From NCBI RefSeq assembly GCF_042453785.1, contig NC_091671.1, forward strand, positions 11,540,001-11,604,000: a stretch of DNA of 64,000 nucleotides, given 5' to 3'. The notes under the pieces were generated by a model. It saw only the letters and a list, made by a program, of their open reading frames with translations. It was not told where the DNA came from and ran no database searches. The first letter of the stretch is position 1. The number at the start of each line of letters is the position of its first letter. The DNA is from Malus domestica. Lineage: Eukaryota; Streptophyta; Magnoliopsida; Rosales; Rosaceae. The position numbers and the translations under genes are program-made. Below, piece after piece: positions 10,040 to 21,198 of this stretch.

Positions 10040-10522
10040 TAAATATAAATAAAAATTCCCATATTCTCTCTTTCACATTTGTCTCCAACTTATCTTTCTT
10101 CAATGTACTTTTTTACTTTTAAATTTTTTATGTGTGGACTTCATCTAGTGCTAATTTATAAGTACTTTAGTATAAGTGCTTTCTGCAAAAAGCAAGCTCA
10201 AATGGATCCTTAATGTATGAGATGTTGAATACTGGAAAATAGCTTGCATTGGGAATCTTGGGATGATATTAGAGCCAAGCCAAGTTCCACTATGCATCTT
10301 GGTTGTTCTCCGATTGGCTAGAGCTCGTAATAGTAGTTATTAGAGTCAGGTAAATATATCGAGGCATTGAGTTGACATCAGCCTAGGAGTGGGTTCAAAA
10401 AATTGAAAAAATCAAATCGGACACTAAAGTAAGCTGAAAAAAAAAATTGAATCGAAATCCGTTAGTTCTGTTTCGATTTCAGCCCCACGCATCTAAACAT
10501 TGTCATTTTATTTTATCCTATG
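9971..10522. other. No gene; (TA)n microsatellite at about 10007-10033
   Basis: AT-rich intergenic DNA. A phrase at about 10205-10330 (GGGAATCTTGGGATG, then TTCCACTATGCA) recurs at 25,440-25,560, marking an old dispersed repeat. Confidence 0.5.
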
Positions 10523-11224
10523 AGGTCATCTCCAACCGAAGGGTCCAAAGGGTCAGAAGGCCAAAAATAGCCCGAAAATCGTCTCCAACCGGGGGCTAGG
10601 CCAGAGGGCTCGTGGAATCTAAGAGGGCCCCACAGAATCTGAAAGGGCCAAAGAGCTGGAGGGCTGGCCAGAAAAACTGGCGTCAGTTACGGTTGGATTC
10701 ATTTTTTTTATATAGGTTTTTTGGGTCCTTTTTTTTTTTAATTCTCAAAAATTCTATTTTTTTCCCTATAAATAAAACCTAAACCATTCATTCACCATTC
10801 CTCACAAAATTTTCACCATTCCTACACCATTTCAATTCTCATATTTTCTTTCCTCTTTCAAAAATCTATCCTTCAATTTTTTCCATAATTTTCAAATGGC
10901 CTCATCGTTTTTAAATTTTATTTGTAGTTTTTAAATTTAATTCATCATTTTTAAATTTAAGTTATAGTTTTTAAATTTAAGTGGTTGTTGGATTTGAATT
11001 TAAGTTGTTGTAGTTTTTAAATGTAAATAATAAATTATGTTTGGCCCTATGGCCCTCAGTTGGATACGGTTCTTTGTGATAGGGCTAAAACGAGCCCTAT
11101 GACCCTTTGGCTCTCGGTTGGAGACGGATGCAAATATGGTCATGTACTATTAATTAAAATATTAATATCTTGAAGGACCAGAGGGCTACGAGCCCTCTGG
11201 TCAGCCCTCGGTTGAAGATGGCCT
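10523..11224. mobile_element. Non-autonomous DNA transposon with inverted ends, about 0.7 kb
   Basis: The left end AGGTCATCTCCAACCGAAGG and the reverse complement of the right end (AGGCCATCTTCAACCGAGGG) form inverted repeats, followed on both sides by GGCC- and GAGGGCT-rich subterminal DNA. No transposase is seen. The TSD is not clear, so the superfamily is left open. Confidence 0.65.
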
Positions 11225-11838
11225 GACATAAACGATGGGGTTCCGAGCTTTCCTCCCCACGCCTCACTCTCCTCCACCTCCAGCCCTCTGCACTCTCTCA
11301 CTCCGTGCTCCTCAATCCTCACCGTACCTCACGGCCCGGCCTCTCCTCTGTCTGCGTCTTCAAGTTTTACAGGGAAAAGCATATAGAAAGGAAAAGGTAA
11401 GCCGTCCCTTCCGCACCGAAGTGTTGCCAAAGGAGTAAAAGGACTGCCATCGGGACAATGTCCCACACTGGAAATGTGGGAGTATGCTTTTGGGCACCAT
11501 TTTCTTAAAGGCCGGTTTTATCGACGCAAGTTCCCCATATGGGCTTGTCTCATTGAGTAGTTTGCGGTGGTGATAACTTGACACCCAAGTTTTCAAGTTC
11601 TTGACCCATCAGACTTCATCCGTTGAGCATAACTTTCAGTACAAAACAATTGAATTTTAGAATATCTGTTTGACGAAACAACAGAAACGATACATTCAAT
11701 GTACATCCTAGAGCTCAAATCCAACACAGCAATTACCCCAAAAAAGCAACTCAAAAAAGAAGCAACTCTAAAAATTTATGCTTCTTGTACCCTTGTATAG
11801 GATGCTGATTGAAACATAACCAATGCAGGTGCTTTTCT
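11225..11838. other. No confirmed gene; old dispersed repeat
   Basis: 11235-11395 could encode a Pro/Leu/Ser-rich peptide starting MGFRAFLPTPHSPP, but nothing supports it as a gene. 11395-11610 is a diverged relative of 25,880-26,000 plus 26,236-26,270 (TTGCCAAAGGAG, CCCATATGGG, TTGACACCCAAGTT). Confidence 0.4.
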
Positions 11839-13940
11839 CTAACTTGGTGGACTATTATAGTCTGCTTTTTTATCTTGGCAGTCATTGGAATGTTGACAGG
11901 ACAGGCATTTCCATCGCTCTTCCTTAGGAGTGCATCTGGCTTCACGCTCTCCTCGCAAGAACTCGAGTCTACACTGAATTTGACTTTTGATCCAATCAGA
12001 GTCATATGCAAACTCATCTTCACCAAGTAATGAATGATCTCTCTGTAACTCATATCTGAATCAGAGACAGTCATATCAGTGTCTTTCCAAAAGGTATAGT
12101 ACCAAGTATTTCAACATGAACAAACGTTTACTTGAACTATAATTGAAGTAAGGGAAGCATACTGCTTATCTTTTCATACATTGAATGATACCATAAGTCT
12201 TTTTGTTGTTGTCAGCAATGATTCGGGAAATCAAAATGGACCGGCTACTTTTTCACTCAAATGTGTTCAAAGTTCAACTATTTACACCAGATGCAATCTT
12301 TGTGGCAAATCATATATGACCCGGAATTGGGACATTCAAAGATATACCTATAGAAACAAAATTGAACAAGCAAAAGTAAAAGAAGATCTCCTGCATAAAT
12401 TTTACACTTACCTCAATAGCAGCTGGTCATGAGCAGGTCGCAGGTTGCTGCACATGTTCCCATAGTGTCTCACTATGTCATCAAGGGTCTGCAAAACCAA
12501 GAGAAAGTTTTACCTATAAAAAAATGCCTTTGAGAAGTGGTAATTACCTGAAAGCTCTACGTTACACACTTTTCCTATTAACTAACCATTTAGTTAATGT
12601 AAAAACCATCAATAAGAAGCCAAACCACTTACTAAAATAAGTACAGTAATATTGATAAATCTGAAAATCATGATTTACTAGACTGAATGTATCTATTATA
12701 ATTCAAGTGGAGAGACTCTTTACCACCGCTGGGAACCCTGACTTAACAGTCCTCGCTCTGATTGTCTTAGGTAAAACGTAATGAGGTTTCAAGGAAAAGA
12801 AATCATAAAACTTCTCCGATGGGAATTTATTGGCAGCTAAAGCATCCCAAATACATTTGTAGCACATCAACTGAACCCTGCAAAAATAGATGTACACAGT
12901 GTGAGTTCATTTCTTCTGCAATGGCAACGAAAAATCAGCACGAAACATAAGCTAATAAAGGTGCAGACCTTCCATTTCTTTGTTGTGATTCATGAGGAAG
13001 TGTATCTTTCACACGAGTCTTTGTGTCAACTAATATTGGGTTTCTGTTGGTTTCCGTTACAGACAGTCGAATCTCATCAATCACACCCACCATCCATACC
13101 CCTTCTATAAAACCTATTCTGATACCATAACAAAGTATAGCCAATCATTGAAAGAAAGGAAGTTAAGAAGATCAATGCTCGGATGCCATCAATTCTATGA
13201 AAGAAAACAGAGAATTGGCTGTAAGAATAAAGCACAAGAAAGAACGTGCCTATCTGACATACCAATATATAAATGTCATCAATCTCAGAAGAATATCCTG
13301 AAGCATATTTCTAAGGACTAATCCTACTAAAAGTTAGATGTTTTTGTAAGACACTCTCAATCATGTTTCATTTTCAGTATTGAGGTTTCAGATATCCAGA
13401 GCATTGTCTCATTAGGTCCCAAAAACCACATCTGGATCACCGTCAGCAATTAGTAGAGTGTATTTCATATCATTTCAATCAAATACATGATAAGTTGTAT
13501 ATTGACTTAAAGGGCACCATAATCTTTACAATCCAGGATTCATACTAACATCCAACCCATACAAAAAACTCCCAAGCAAAGCATCAGAGCTGCAAACTTG
13601 AGCCAGACATCACTCCTTATAGATGATAACTACTTTGTGCAAGAATGAGCCATATGATCCATTTATTAATTGATTATAATGCTAAAGAAGCCATTGAGCC
13701 ATATGATCCATTTATTAATTGATCATAATGCTAAAGAATCCCTAAGAACGCTTTATCTAACTAATTATAACAAAATGCCCCACAAAGATAAATTAATAAA
13801 TAGAAAGATGAATCTTGGACCTTGCATGGATTGACAGCATATAATATCAAGTAATGCCAAGATTGAATCAAGTAGTTCCACCTAAACAATGTATCAGGAG
13901 TCAAAGATTGAATCAAGAGACGCAGATGAATTAACTTACA
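11839..13940 (-). pseudogene. EXO5: Exonuclease V (EXO5/DEM1-like), 3' exons
   Basis: Minus-strand exons with GT-AG borders: 13118-12969, 12877-12724, 12488-12412 and 12055-11839 (stop TAG at 11839-11841). The first encodes IGFIEGVWMVGVIDEIRL and PILVDTKTR, the PD-(D/E)XK nuclease core with its D-x-K. Next come LMCYKCIWDALAANKFPSEK, then TLDDIVRHYGNMCSNLRP, then the last exon with ERWKCLSCQHSNDC, the C-x2-C-x5-C part of the 4Fe-4S site. EXO5 is a single-strand DNA exonuclease; plant members are predicted organellar or nuclear. These exons look intact. The preceding exon is split by a LINE (13960-21198), so the gene as a whole is broken. 3' sequence beyond 11839 was not assigned. Confidence 0.85.
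13646..13740. repeat. 50-bp tandem duplication in an EXO5 intron
   Basis: GAGCCATATGATCCATTTAT followed by TAATTGAT(T/C)ATAATGCTAAAGAA occurs twice in a row. The rest of the 13119-13939 intron shows nothing else. Confidence 0.85.
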
Positions 13941-14066
13941 GTGGCAGCTCACGTGTCAAACTCCGCCTATGTAATTTTACATTGCCGGTCCCAAGCCCGG
14001 ATAAAGGAGGAGGGGGAGGGCATCAGGTAGTCGACAGCCGGCACTCCATGATCACGTCGAATCCTT

Positions 14067-17000
14067 ATGAAAATGAATCCAGAACAAAATCGCGCTAAAG
14101 CTAGGGCGTCACCCGTAAGTGGCGCGCTGTGTGGCCCGAGCACAGTGATAAGTGAGCAAGGGTCGCTGTATCTCCATCGGCTCCCGGATGCAGTGTTAAA
14201 TGAGCAAGGGGGCCGTAGAAACTTCTTTTCGAACGACTCCACTCAAAGTTGTTTGGGAGCATATGCTGCTATCAATTTTACACGGGACACACAAAAGAAG
14301 TACTTTGATCCTATTAGACGGGGGATGGTGAAGAAGCTAGGACAGAAGGGTAGAGTTCAAGAGAGCAAAATGCGTTTAGGAACGTGGAATATAGGAACCT
14401 TAACGGGAAAATCTATGGAAGTAGTGGAAGTTATGGTGAGGAGAAGGATAAATATTATGTGCCTACAAGAAACTAAGTGGGTTGGTAGTAAGGCAAAGGA
14501 TCTAGAAAACTCAGGGTTTAAACTTTGGTATTCGGGCACAAATAGAACGAGAAACGGTGTTGGCATCATCGTGGACAAGACCTTGGTACAAGATGTTGTA
14601 GATGTCAAGAGGGTAGGAGATAGAATCATGGCAATCAAGATTGTAATAGGACAAGAACTTATCAATGTGATTAGTGCGTACGCACCTCAAGTAGGGTTGG
14701 ATACGAGTTCGAAGGAGAAATTTTGGGAAGACCTTGGAGACTTGGTGCAAGGAATTGCTCAGACGGAGAAGTTATTTATAGGAGGAGATTTAAATGGACA
14801 CGTGGGCAGGGAGACAGGCAACTATGGAGGTTTTCATGGTGGCCATGGTTTTGGGGAGAGAAACGAGGATGGGGAAGCTATCTTGGATTTTGCAATGGCA
14901 TATGATCTCTTCTTAGCCAACACCTTCTTTAAGAAGAGAGAAGAACATGTGATCACCTACAAGAGTGGGTCGTCAAAAACACAAATAGATTTTCTTCTAA
15001 TGAGGAAAGGGGATCGTATAACTTGTAAGGATTGCAAAGTTATACCAGGAGAGAGCGTGGCTAATCAACATCGCTTGTTGGTGATGGATGCACATATCAA
15101 AAGAGTGAGACAAAAGAACAAGACTTGGAAGTGCCCAAGGACTAGATGGTGGAATCTAAAAGAAGAAAAACAAGCCATTTTCAAAGAGAAGGTAATCACC
15201 CAATGTGTGTGGGATAGAGAGGGGGAAGCTAGCCAAATGTGGGATTCCATGGCTAGTTGTATCCGAAAAGTAGCAAAAGAGGTATTAGGAGAGTCCAAGG
15301 GCTTTGCCCCACACCAAAAGGAATCTTGGTGGTGGAATGAGGAGGTACAAACAAAGGTGAAGGCTAAGAAGGAATGTTGTAAAGCCTTATACAAGGAGAG
15401 GACCGATGAAAATGGTGAAAGGTATAGAAAAGCGAAGCAAGAGGCGAAGAAAGCTGTCAGAGAAGCTAAGTTAGCGGCTTACGACGATATGTATAAACGA
15501 CTAGATACCAAAGAAGGAGAGTTGAATATCTATAAACTAGCTAGAGCAAGGGAAAAGAAGACAAGGGACCTAAACCAAGTGAGATGCATCAAGGATGAGG
15601 ATGGAAAGGTTCTTGCTACAGAGAACGCGGTTAAAGACAGATAGAGAGGTTATTTTCATAATCTTTTCAATGAAGGACATGAAAGGAGTGCTTCTTTAGG
15701 GGAGTTGAGTAACTCAGAAGAGTGTAGAAAATACTCTTTTTATCGTCGAATCCGGAAGGAAGAAGTGGTTGTAGCTTTGAAGAAGATGAAGCATAGAAAA
15801 GCAATAGGCCCAGACGATATACCAATCGAAGTGTGGAAAGTTTTGGGAGAGACAGGTATAACATGGCTCACTGACCTTTTCAATAGGATTTTGAAAACGA
15901 AGAAGATGCCAAATGAGTGGCGAACGAGCACTTTGGTGCCTATCTACAAGAATAAGGGCGACGTGCAAAATTGCATGAACTATAGGGGTATTAAGTTAAT
16001 GAGTCATACAATGAAGCTCTGGGAGAGAGTCATTGAGCATAGATTGAGGCAAGAGACACGGGTTTCGGACAACCAATTCGGGTTCATGCCAGGGCGCTCA
16101 ACCATGGAGGCAATCTATCTCTTACGAAGATTGATGGAAAGATATAGAGATGGGAAAAAGGATTTACACATGGTCTTTATAGATTTGGAAAAAGCGTATG
16201 ATAGGGTCCCAAGAGACATTCTTTGGAGGATTTTAGAGAAGAAAGGAGTACGAGTAGCATATATCCAAGCTATAAAGGATATGTATGAAGGAGCAAAGAC
16301 TGCCGTAAGAACTCATGAAGGACAAACCGAAAGCTTTCCCATAACTGTAGGATTACATCAAGGCTCATCCTTAAGTCCTTACCTTTTTGCGTTGGTAATG
16401 GATGAGTTAACAGGACATATTCAAGATGATATTCCTTGGTGTATGCTTTTCGCAGACGATATAGTGTTGATAGATGAAACTCAGGAAGGGGTAAATGCAA
16501 AGCTTAACCTTTGGAGAGAAGTGTTGGAATCTAAAGGTCTTCGCCTAAGCCGATCAAAGACAGAATATATGGAGTGCAAGTTCAGTGCAAATGGAGGCCA
16601 AAACGAGTTAGGGGTGAGGATCGGAGATCAAGAAATACCAAAGAGCGACCGTTTTCGTTACCTAGGATCTATCTTGCAAAAGAACGGAGAATTAGATGGA
16701 GATCTCAACCATAGAATACAAGCTGGATGGATGAAGTGGAAGAGTGCATCTGGTGTGTTGTGTGACCGCCGTATGCCACTGAAGCTCAAGGGAAAATTTT
16801 ATAGGACGGCAATAAGGCCGGTGATGCTGTATGGCACAGAATGTTGGGCGGTGAAGCATCAACACGTACACAAAATGGGTGTAGCGGAGATGAGGATGCT
16901 TCGTTGGATGTGTGGGCACACGAGAAAGGATAAGATTAGGAATGAGGATATCCGGGGTAAAGTAGGAGTAGCCGAAATTGAAGGAAAGATGAGAGAAAAT

Positions 17001-17225
17001 CGGTTACGGTGGTTTGGACATGTGCAAAGAAGGCCTAATGACGCTCCGATTAGAAGATGCGACTATGGGACAGAGGTTCAGGGCCGAAGGGGTAGAGGAA
17101 GACCTAGGAAAACTTTGGAAGAGACTCTAAGAAAAGACTTAGAGTACTTGGATCTAACGAAGGACATGACACAGGACCGAGCACAATGGCGTTCTAAGAT
17201 TCATATAGCCGATCCTACTCAGTGA
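14067..17225 (+). pseudogene. RTE-type LINE polyprotein: endonuclease plus reverse transcriptase, one nonsense codon
   Basis: A 1,052-codon frame, interrupted only by TAG at 15642-15644 where Trp (TGG) would read KDRWRGYF. Residues about 102-336 form an APE-type endonuclease: LGTWNIGTLTGKS, MCLQETKW, SAYAPQVG, IGGDLNGHVG, TQIDFLLM and NQHRLLVMD. After the stop, RT motifs follow: [80 protein letters not shown] and FADD at about 795-798. The C-terminal region is [15 protein letters not shown]. The ATG at 14067 is the first in frame; the endonuclease-proximal ATG at 14370 is an alternative start. There are no other disruptions, so the insertion looks fairly young. Such elements copy their RNA at the nicked target. 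Confidence 0.9.
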
Positions 17226-17485
17226 CTTGGATTTTCCAAGTCTCCAACCGAGAAGTTTTCCTCACTTGGAAAATTAAGGGAACACTACCCCAACCTACAT
17301 GCTCCACTCAGAAAGCTTCAACATACAAGCTTCAACAAAAGAAAATTCAAAGAACTTAGCGAAGAAGGCTTTGGTGTATTTAACACAATACGTTGAAATG
17401 AAGGAAAACTTATTTATTGATATCCCCGATAAGCTACAAATATGTACATATACATGAGTCAAAATAAACAAACAAGATGGAGCCT

Positions 17486-18166
17486 TCACAAAGGTTGCTT
17501 AGGAGAAGTCTCAGCAGTCGGTAGAGCCCCAGAAAGAGAAGGCATCGAAGGGGGATCATTCAGAGCCTCAGTATTGGACAGAACCCTAGAAGGAGGAGGC
17601 ATCAGAGGTTGATCATTTGGAGCTTCATTACGCGGTACAGCCCCAGAAGACGAAGGCAATAAATGCCTTTGGAACAAACCCACAAATCTCTGATGATCAA
17701 GTAAAACCTGACCATCAGTTTCCTTCATCTGGTCAAGCTTCCTCTTCATGTTTGTAGCATAGTCATGTGCGAGCCGGTGCAACTGTTTATTCTCATGCTT
17801 GAGCCCTCTAATCTCCTGTTTGAGACTCATCACTTCGGCCGCCAATGATTCAACTTGGCGGGTTCGAGCAAATAGGCGTTGGGCCATATTAGACACAGAA
17901 CCTGCACACTGAACACTGAGAGCCAGCGAATCCTTAACAGCTAACTCATCAGACCGTTTGGAAAGTAGTCTGTTATCTTTGGGAGTGAGAAGGTTCCTGG
18001 CCACCACCGCAGCGGTCATATCATTCTTCATCACGGAATCCCCAACGGTAAGAGGACCAGTAGGGGAGACGAAGGATGGGCGCCATATGTTGTCTGGAGA
18101 AGGCGGGGCTGCCTCTTCAACAAGGTTCAAGTCAAAACGACGGTCGGAGGGGCCAGACATTTTCAA
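17486..18166 (-). CDS. Antisense ORF (aORF) of a Tat-like LTR retrotransposon, 226 aa
   Basis: Intact 226-residue ORF nearly identical to 2363-3043. Visible differences are Arg for Cys in ARTRQVESLAAEV and a few changes in the Pro-rich C terminus (SNTEALNDPPSMP). It has the same EAR-like FDLNLVEEA near the N terminus, a coiled coil at about 95-150 and Pro-rich repeats. It runs opposite to the surrounding LINE ORF, and its reading frame has survived capture by the LINE and at least one further round of copying. No known enzymatic domain is recognised. Confidence 0.65.
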   Translation of the reverse strand: MKMSGPSDRRFDLNLVEEAAPPSPDNIWRPSFVSPTGPLTVGDSVMKNDMTAAVVARNLLTPKDNRLLSKRSDELAVKDSLALSVQCAGSVSNMAQRLFARTRQVESLAAEVMSLKQEIRGLKHENKQLHRLAHDYATNMKRKLDQMKETDGQVLLDHQRFVGLFQRHLLPSSSGAVPRNEAPNDQPLMPPPSRVLSNTEALNDPPSMPSLSGALPTAETSPKQPL

Positions 18167-18294
18167 AGGTGTTGAAGAGAGAAGAAGTCGGACAAATCAA
18201 GATCTTAGAAGTGCAAGAATGGAGCTTCTACTGGTGGAGATTCAAGTGTGCTTTGGAACTTAATGCCAGCCCCTATAAAAAGCTGCACTCGACG

Positions 18295-19175
18295 GAGCTT
18301 CAGACATCGAAGAGGCGCCTGCTCAGAAATCGAAGAGGCGTTTGCTTTCTCAAAAGCTGAGCTGCTTAGAGACCACGAGGGTGATCTCATAAATCGAAGA
18401 GGTGTTTGCTTTCTCAAAAGTTGGGCTGCTCAAAGACCATGAAAGCCGATCTCAGAAATCGAAGAGGCGCTCGCTTTCTCAAAAGCTGGGCTCCTCAGAG
18501 ACCACGAGGGCCGATCTCAGAAATCGAAGAGGCACCTACTTTTCCAGCCTTGTCAGCACCTGTCACACGCACACTCAGCTTTGCGGAAATTATGGGTATT
18601 CTGTCGAAGACTTCTGGGGAAGTAGAAAACACATGAATCTTACTGTCCAATCACCCACTTCCCACACGCAACAATAGCTCATGGGTACCACAGATAACTT
18701 TGCCAAAGTTCTCTGCCAAAGTTGAGCACGTGAAGCTTGCAGCTCCCACTACATCGCTCTGACCAAGAAGGGTAAAAGAATAGCAAAGAAACAGCACTAA
18801 CAAAGTTTAGACCCATAAATTTTAAAGGTCTAGCTACCATATTATTACCCACAAGGGTAAAGGAACAGTACCACTGCTGGATAATTGGAAAGTCCCTGTG
18901 TCTCAACCTCTGTGCCTCGTGGCAAGGTAGACTAGCAAACATGCCCAACCTTTACTCACATCCGAGAAAACACTCCCAACAAGATTGCTTCCTAAAAAAT
19001 CGAAGAGGCACCGTCCTCCGAATCTCGAGAGCCAGACTCCCAACATGATTACTTTCTCAAAAATCGAAGAGACACTGCTCCCCGAATCTCGAGAGCCAGA
19101 CCCCCAGCATGATTGCTTTCTCAAAAATCGAAGAAGCATCGTTCTCCGAATCTCGAGAGCCAGATACCACATACC
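18295..19175. repeat. Tandem repeats of about 63 bp, short version
   Basis: Arrays homologous to 3180-5190 but without the 900-bp duplication. Units of the AAATCGAAGAGGCG type are at 18305-18535, and CCGAATCTCGAGAGCCAGA units at 19010-19165. Confidence 0.8.
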
Positions 19176-20318
19176 ACTTTTTCAAAGTGCTCTGACAGAG
19201 TTAAAACATGTGAAGCTGGCAGCTCCCACTACCGTGCTATGACCAAGCAGGGTAAAGGAATAGCATTACTACTTGTTGTTAGGGAGACTCCTATATATGT
19301 CGACCTCCATCCCCAACGGACAGGCAGACCTGCAAAAATGCTTAACCCTTCCTCATATCTGAGAGGGCACTCCCAACGAAGCCTTTCGAAATATTCAGCT
19401 TTCTTTCACCCCGATAATACCTCTGCAAACAAGCTATACTAGAGCAAGAATATCTCATATCATCAGGGTTAAAAGCAAGAGTATCCCATATCATGCTTTT
19501 TCCCTGTCTTTTCCTTTGGCCTTGTTTTTACCTGCAAGACAAGGAGAAAGAGAGCAATCAGTCGGCACTTGAAATCAAGCTCCCAACCAGGAACTGACTG
19601 CCTGGAACCCCTTACCTGATTACTTACCTGGCATTGCTCTCGAGTACTCATCTTCAACATCTTATGTTTCCAGGGAAGATACCGCATCTGCTTGAGGAAC
19701 AGATAGGGCAAGTGCGAAGGATACAAGGAAGCATGTGGAGACAAGCGTAACAGCACACGTGCCTATACATCCATTACTCTGTCAAAGGCAAAAGTATCCC
19801 ATATCAGCAGGGTCGAACGTACTCTAGATTTGATGGACTTGTTTTGACCCTCAAATTCTTCAGTCGGCCTTATACTCTGGAGGAAACCAGAAAACCCTCC
19901 AGCTCAGTTCAAGAATAAGCCTGTGGAAAGTTATTTCTTCAAAAGCAAAAGTATCTCATATCATCTCTTCTCATTTTTCTTCTCTTTATCCTTCATGCTG
20001 CTGCAAGATGGGGAGAAGGTGAACAATCAGTCGGAGCTCTGATTGCTTACCTTGTCTGTCACCTCTTTCAGCAGACCCCCTAGCTCGGCGACTTGGGGGA
20101 CTCCTACTACATGGTTTGTATCGCACTTGACCAAGCCTGAAACTACAAGTAAGCTTCAAGTGAAATTGATACATTACCTTGTGCATCTCCACCAGTTAAA
20201 GATACCACCCCTGGATGGAGGAAGAGTACTTCCAGAGAAGCTGCCACATCTACCTATGAGACAGATAAGGCAAGTCAAGATGATACCACACTCCGATACT
20301 TAGAAGTTTCGTGATTAC

Positions 20319-20576
20319 GAGATCATTCTCCCACAATATTTCCTAATGTCATTTGTACTCTAATGTCATTTGTACTAAATCATTCACTTGTACTCACTAA
20401 AGGAGAGCTTAAACCTATGTACTTGTGTAAACCCTTCACAATTAATGAGAACTCTTCTATTCCGTGGACGTAGCCAATCTGGGTGAACCACGTACATCTT
20501 GTGTTTGCTTTCCTATCTCTATCCATTTATATACTTATCCACACTAATGACCGAAGCAATCTAGCGAAGATCACAA
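20319..20576 (+). mobile_element. Partial LTR joined to LINE sequence
   Basis: Matches 6339-6578 and the mid part of the LTRs at 29578-30077 and 37821-38333. It has a small local duplication (CTAATGTCATTTGTACT twice) absent from copy 1. The left junction (GTGATTAC/GAGATCATT) and right junction (GATCACAAA/AAGCGACC) are the same as in copy 1. Confidence 0.85.
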
Positions 20577-21198
20577 AAAGCGACCGTTTTCGCTACCTAG
20601 GATCTATCTTGCAAGAGAACGGAGAATTAGATGGAGATCTCAACTATAGAATACGAGCTGGATGGATGAAGTGTAAGAGTGCATCCGGCGTGTTGTATGA
20701 CCGTCGTAGGCCACTGAAGCTCAAGGGAAAATTTTATAGGACGGCAATAAGGTCAGCGATGTTGTATGGCACAGAATGTTGGGCGGTGAAACATCAACAC
20801 GTACACAAAATGGGTGTAGCGGAGATGAGGATGCTTCGTGGGATGTGTGGGCACACGAGAAAGGATAAGATTGAGAATGAGGATATCCGAGGTAAAGTAG
20901 GAGTAGCCGAAATTGAAGGAAAGATGAGAGAAAATCGGTTCCGGTGATTTGGACATGTGCAAAGAAGGCCGACTGACGCTCCGGTTCGAAGATGTAACTA
21001 CGGGACAGAGGTTCAGGGCCGAAGGGGTAGAGGAAGACCTAGGAAAACTTTGGAAGAGACTCTAAGAAAAGGCTTAGAGTACTTGGATCTAACAGAGGAC
21101 ATGACACAAAACCGAGCGCAATGGCGTTCTAGGATTCATATAGCCAACCCCACTTAGTGGGAAAAGGCTTTGTTGTTGTTGTTGTTGTTGTTGTTGTT
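20577..21198 (+). mobile_element. RTE-type LINE 3' end with (TTG)n tail
   Basis: Second LINE 3' end in the chimera, encoding the same C-terminal segment as 16,660-17,225 but with TGA at 20945-20947 (Trp in the intact LINE), shared with copy 1. It ends CCCCACTTAGTGGGAAAAGG then TTG repeats, and abuts the TSD. Confidence 0.9.

Larger units (their letters stand above)
13960..21198 (+). mobile_element. Chimeric RTE-type LINE, copy 2, full length (7.2 kb)
   Basis: It is flanked by GGCAGCTCACGTGTCAA at 13943-13959 and 21199-21215, a perfect 17-bp TSD lying in EXO5 coding sequence. The 5' end carries CCGGTCCCAAGCCCGGATAA, which I recognise as typical of plant RTE LINEs; the 3' end is (TTG)n. Order: a LINE body with one long ORF (14067-17225); an LTR-element block with aORF, repeats and partial LTR (17226-20576); a second LINE 3' end (20577-21198). 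A normal RTE is about 3.3 kb, so this one has gained about 4 kb. The TSD encloses the whole chimera, showing it inserted here as one unit. Confidence 0.9.
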
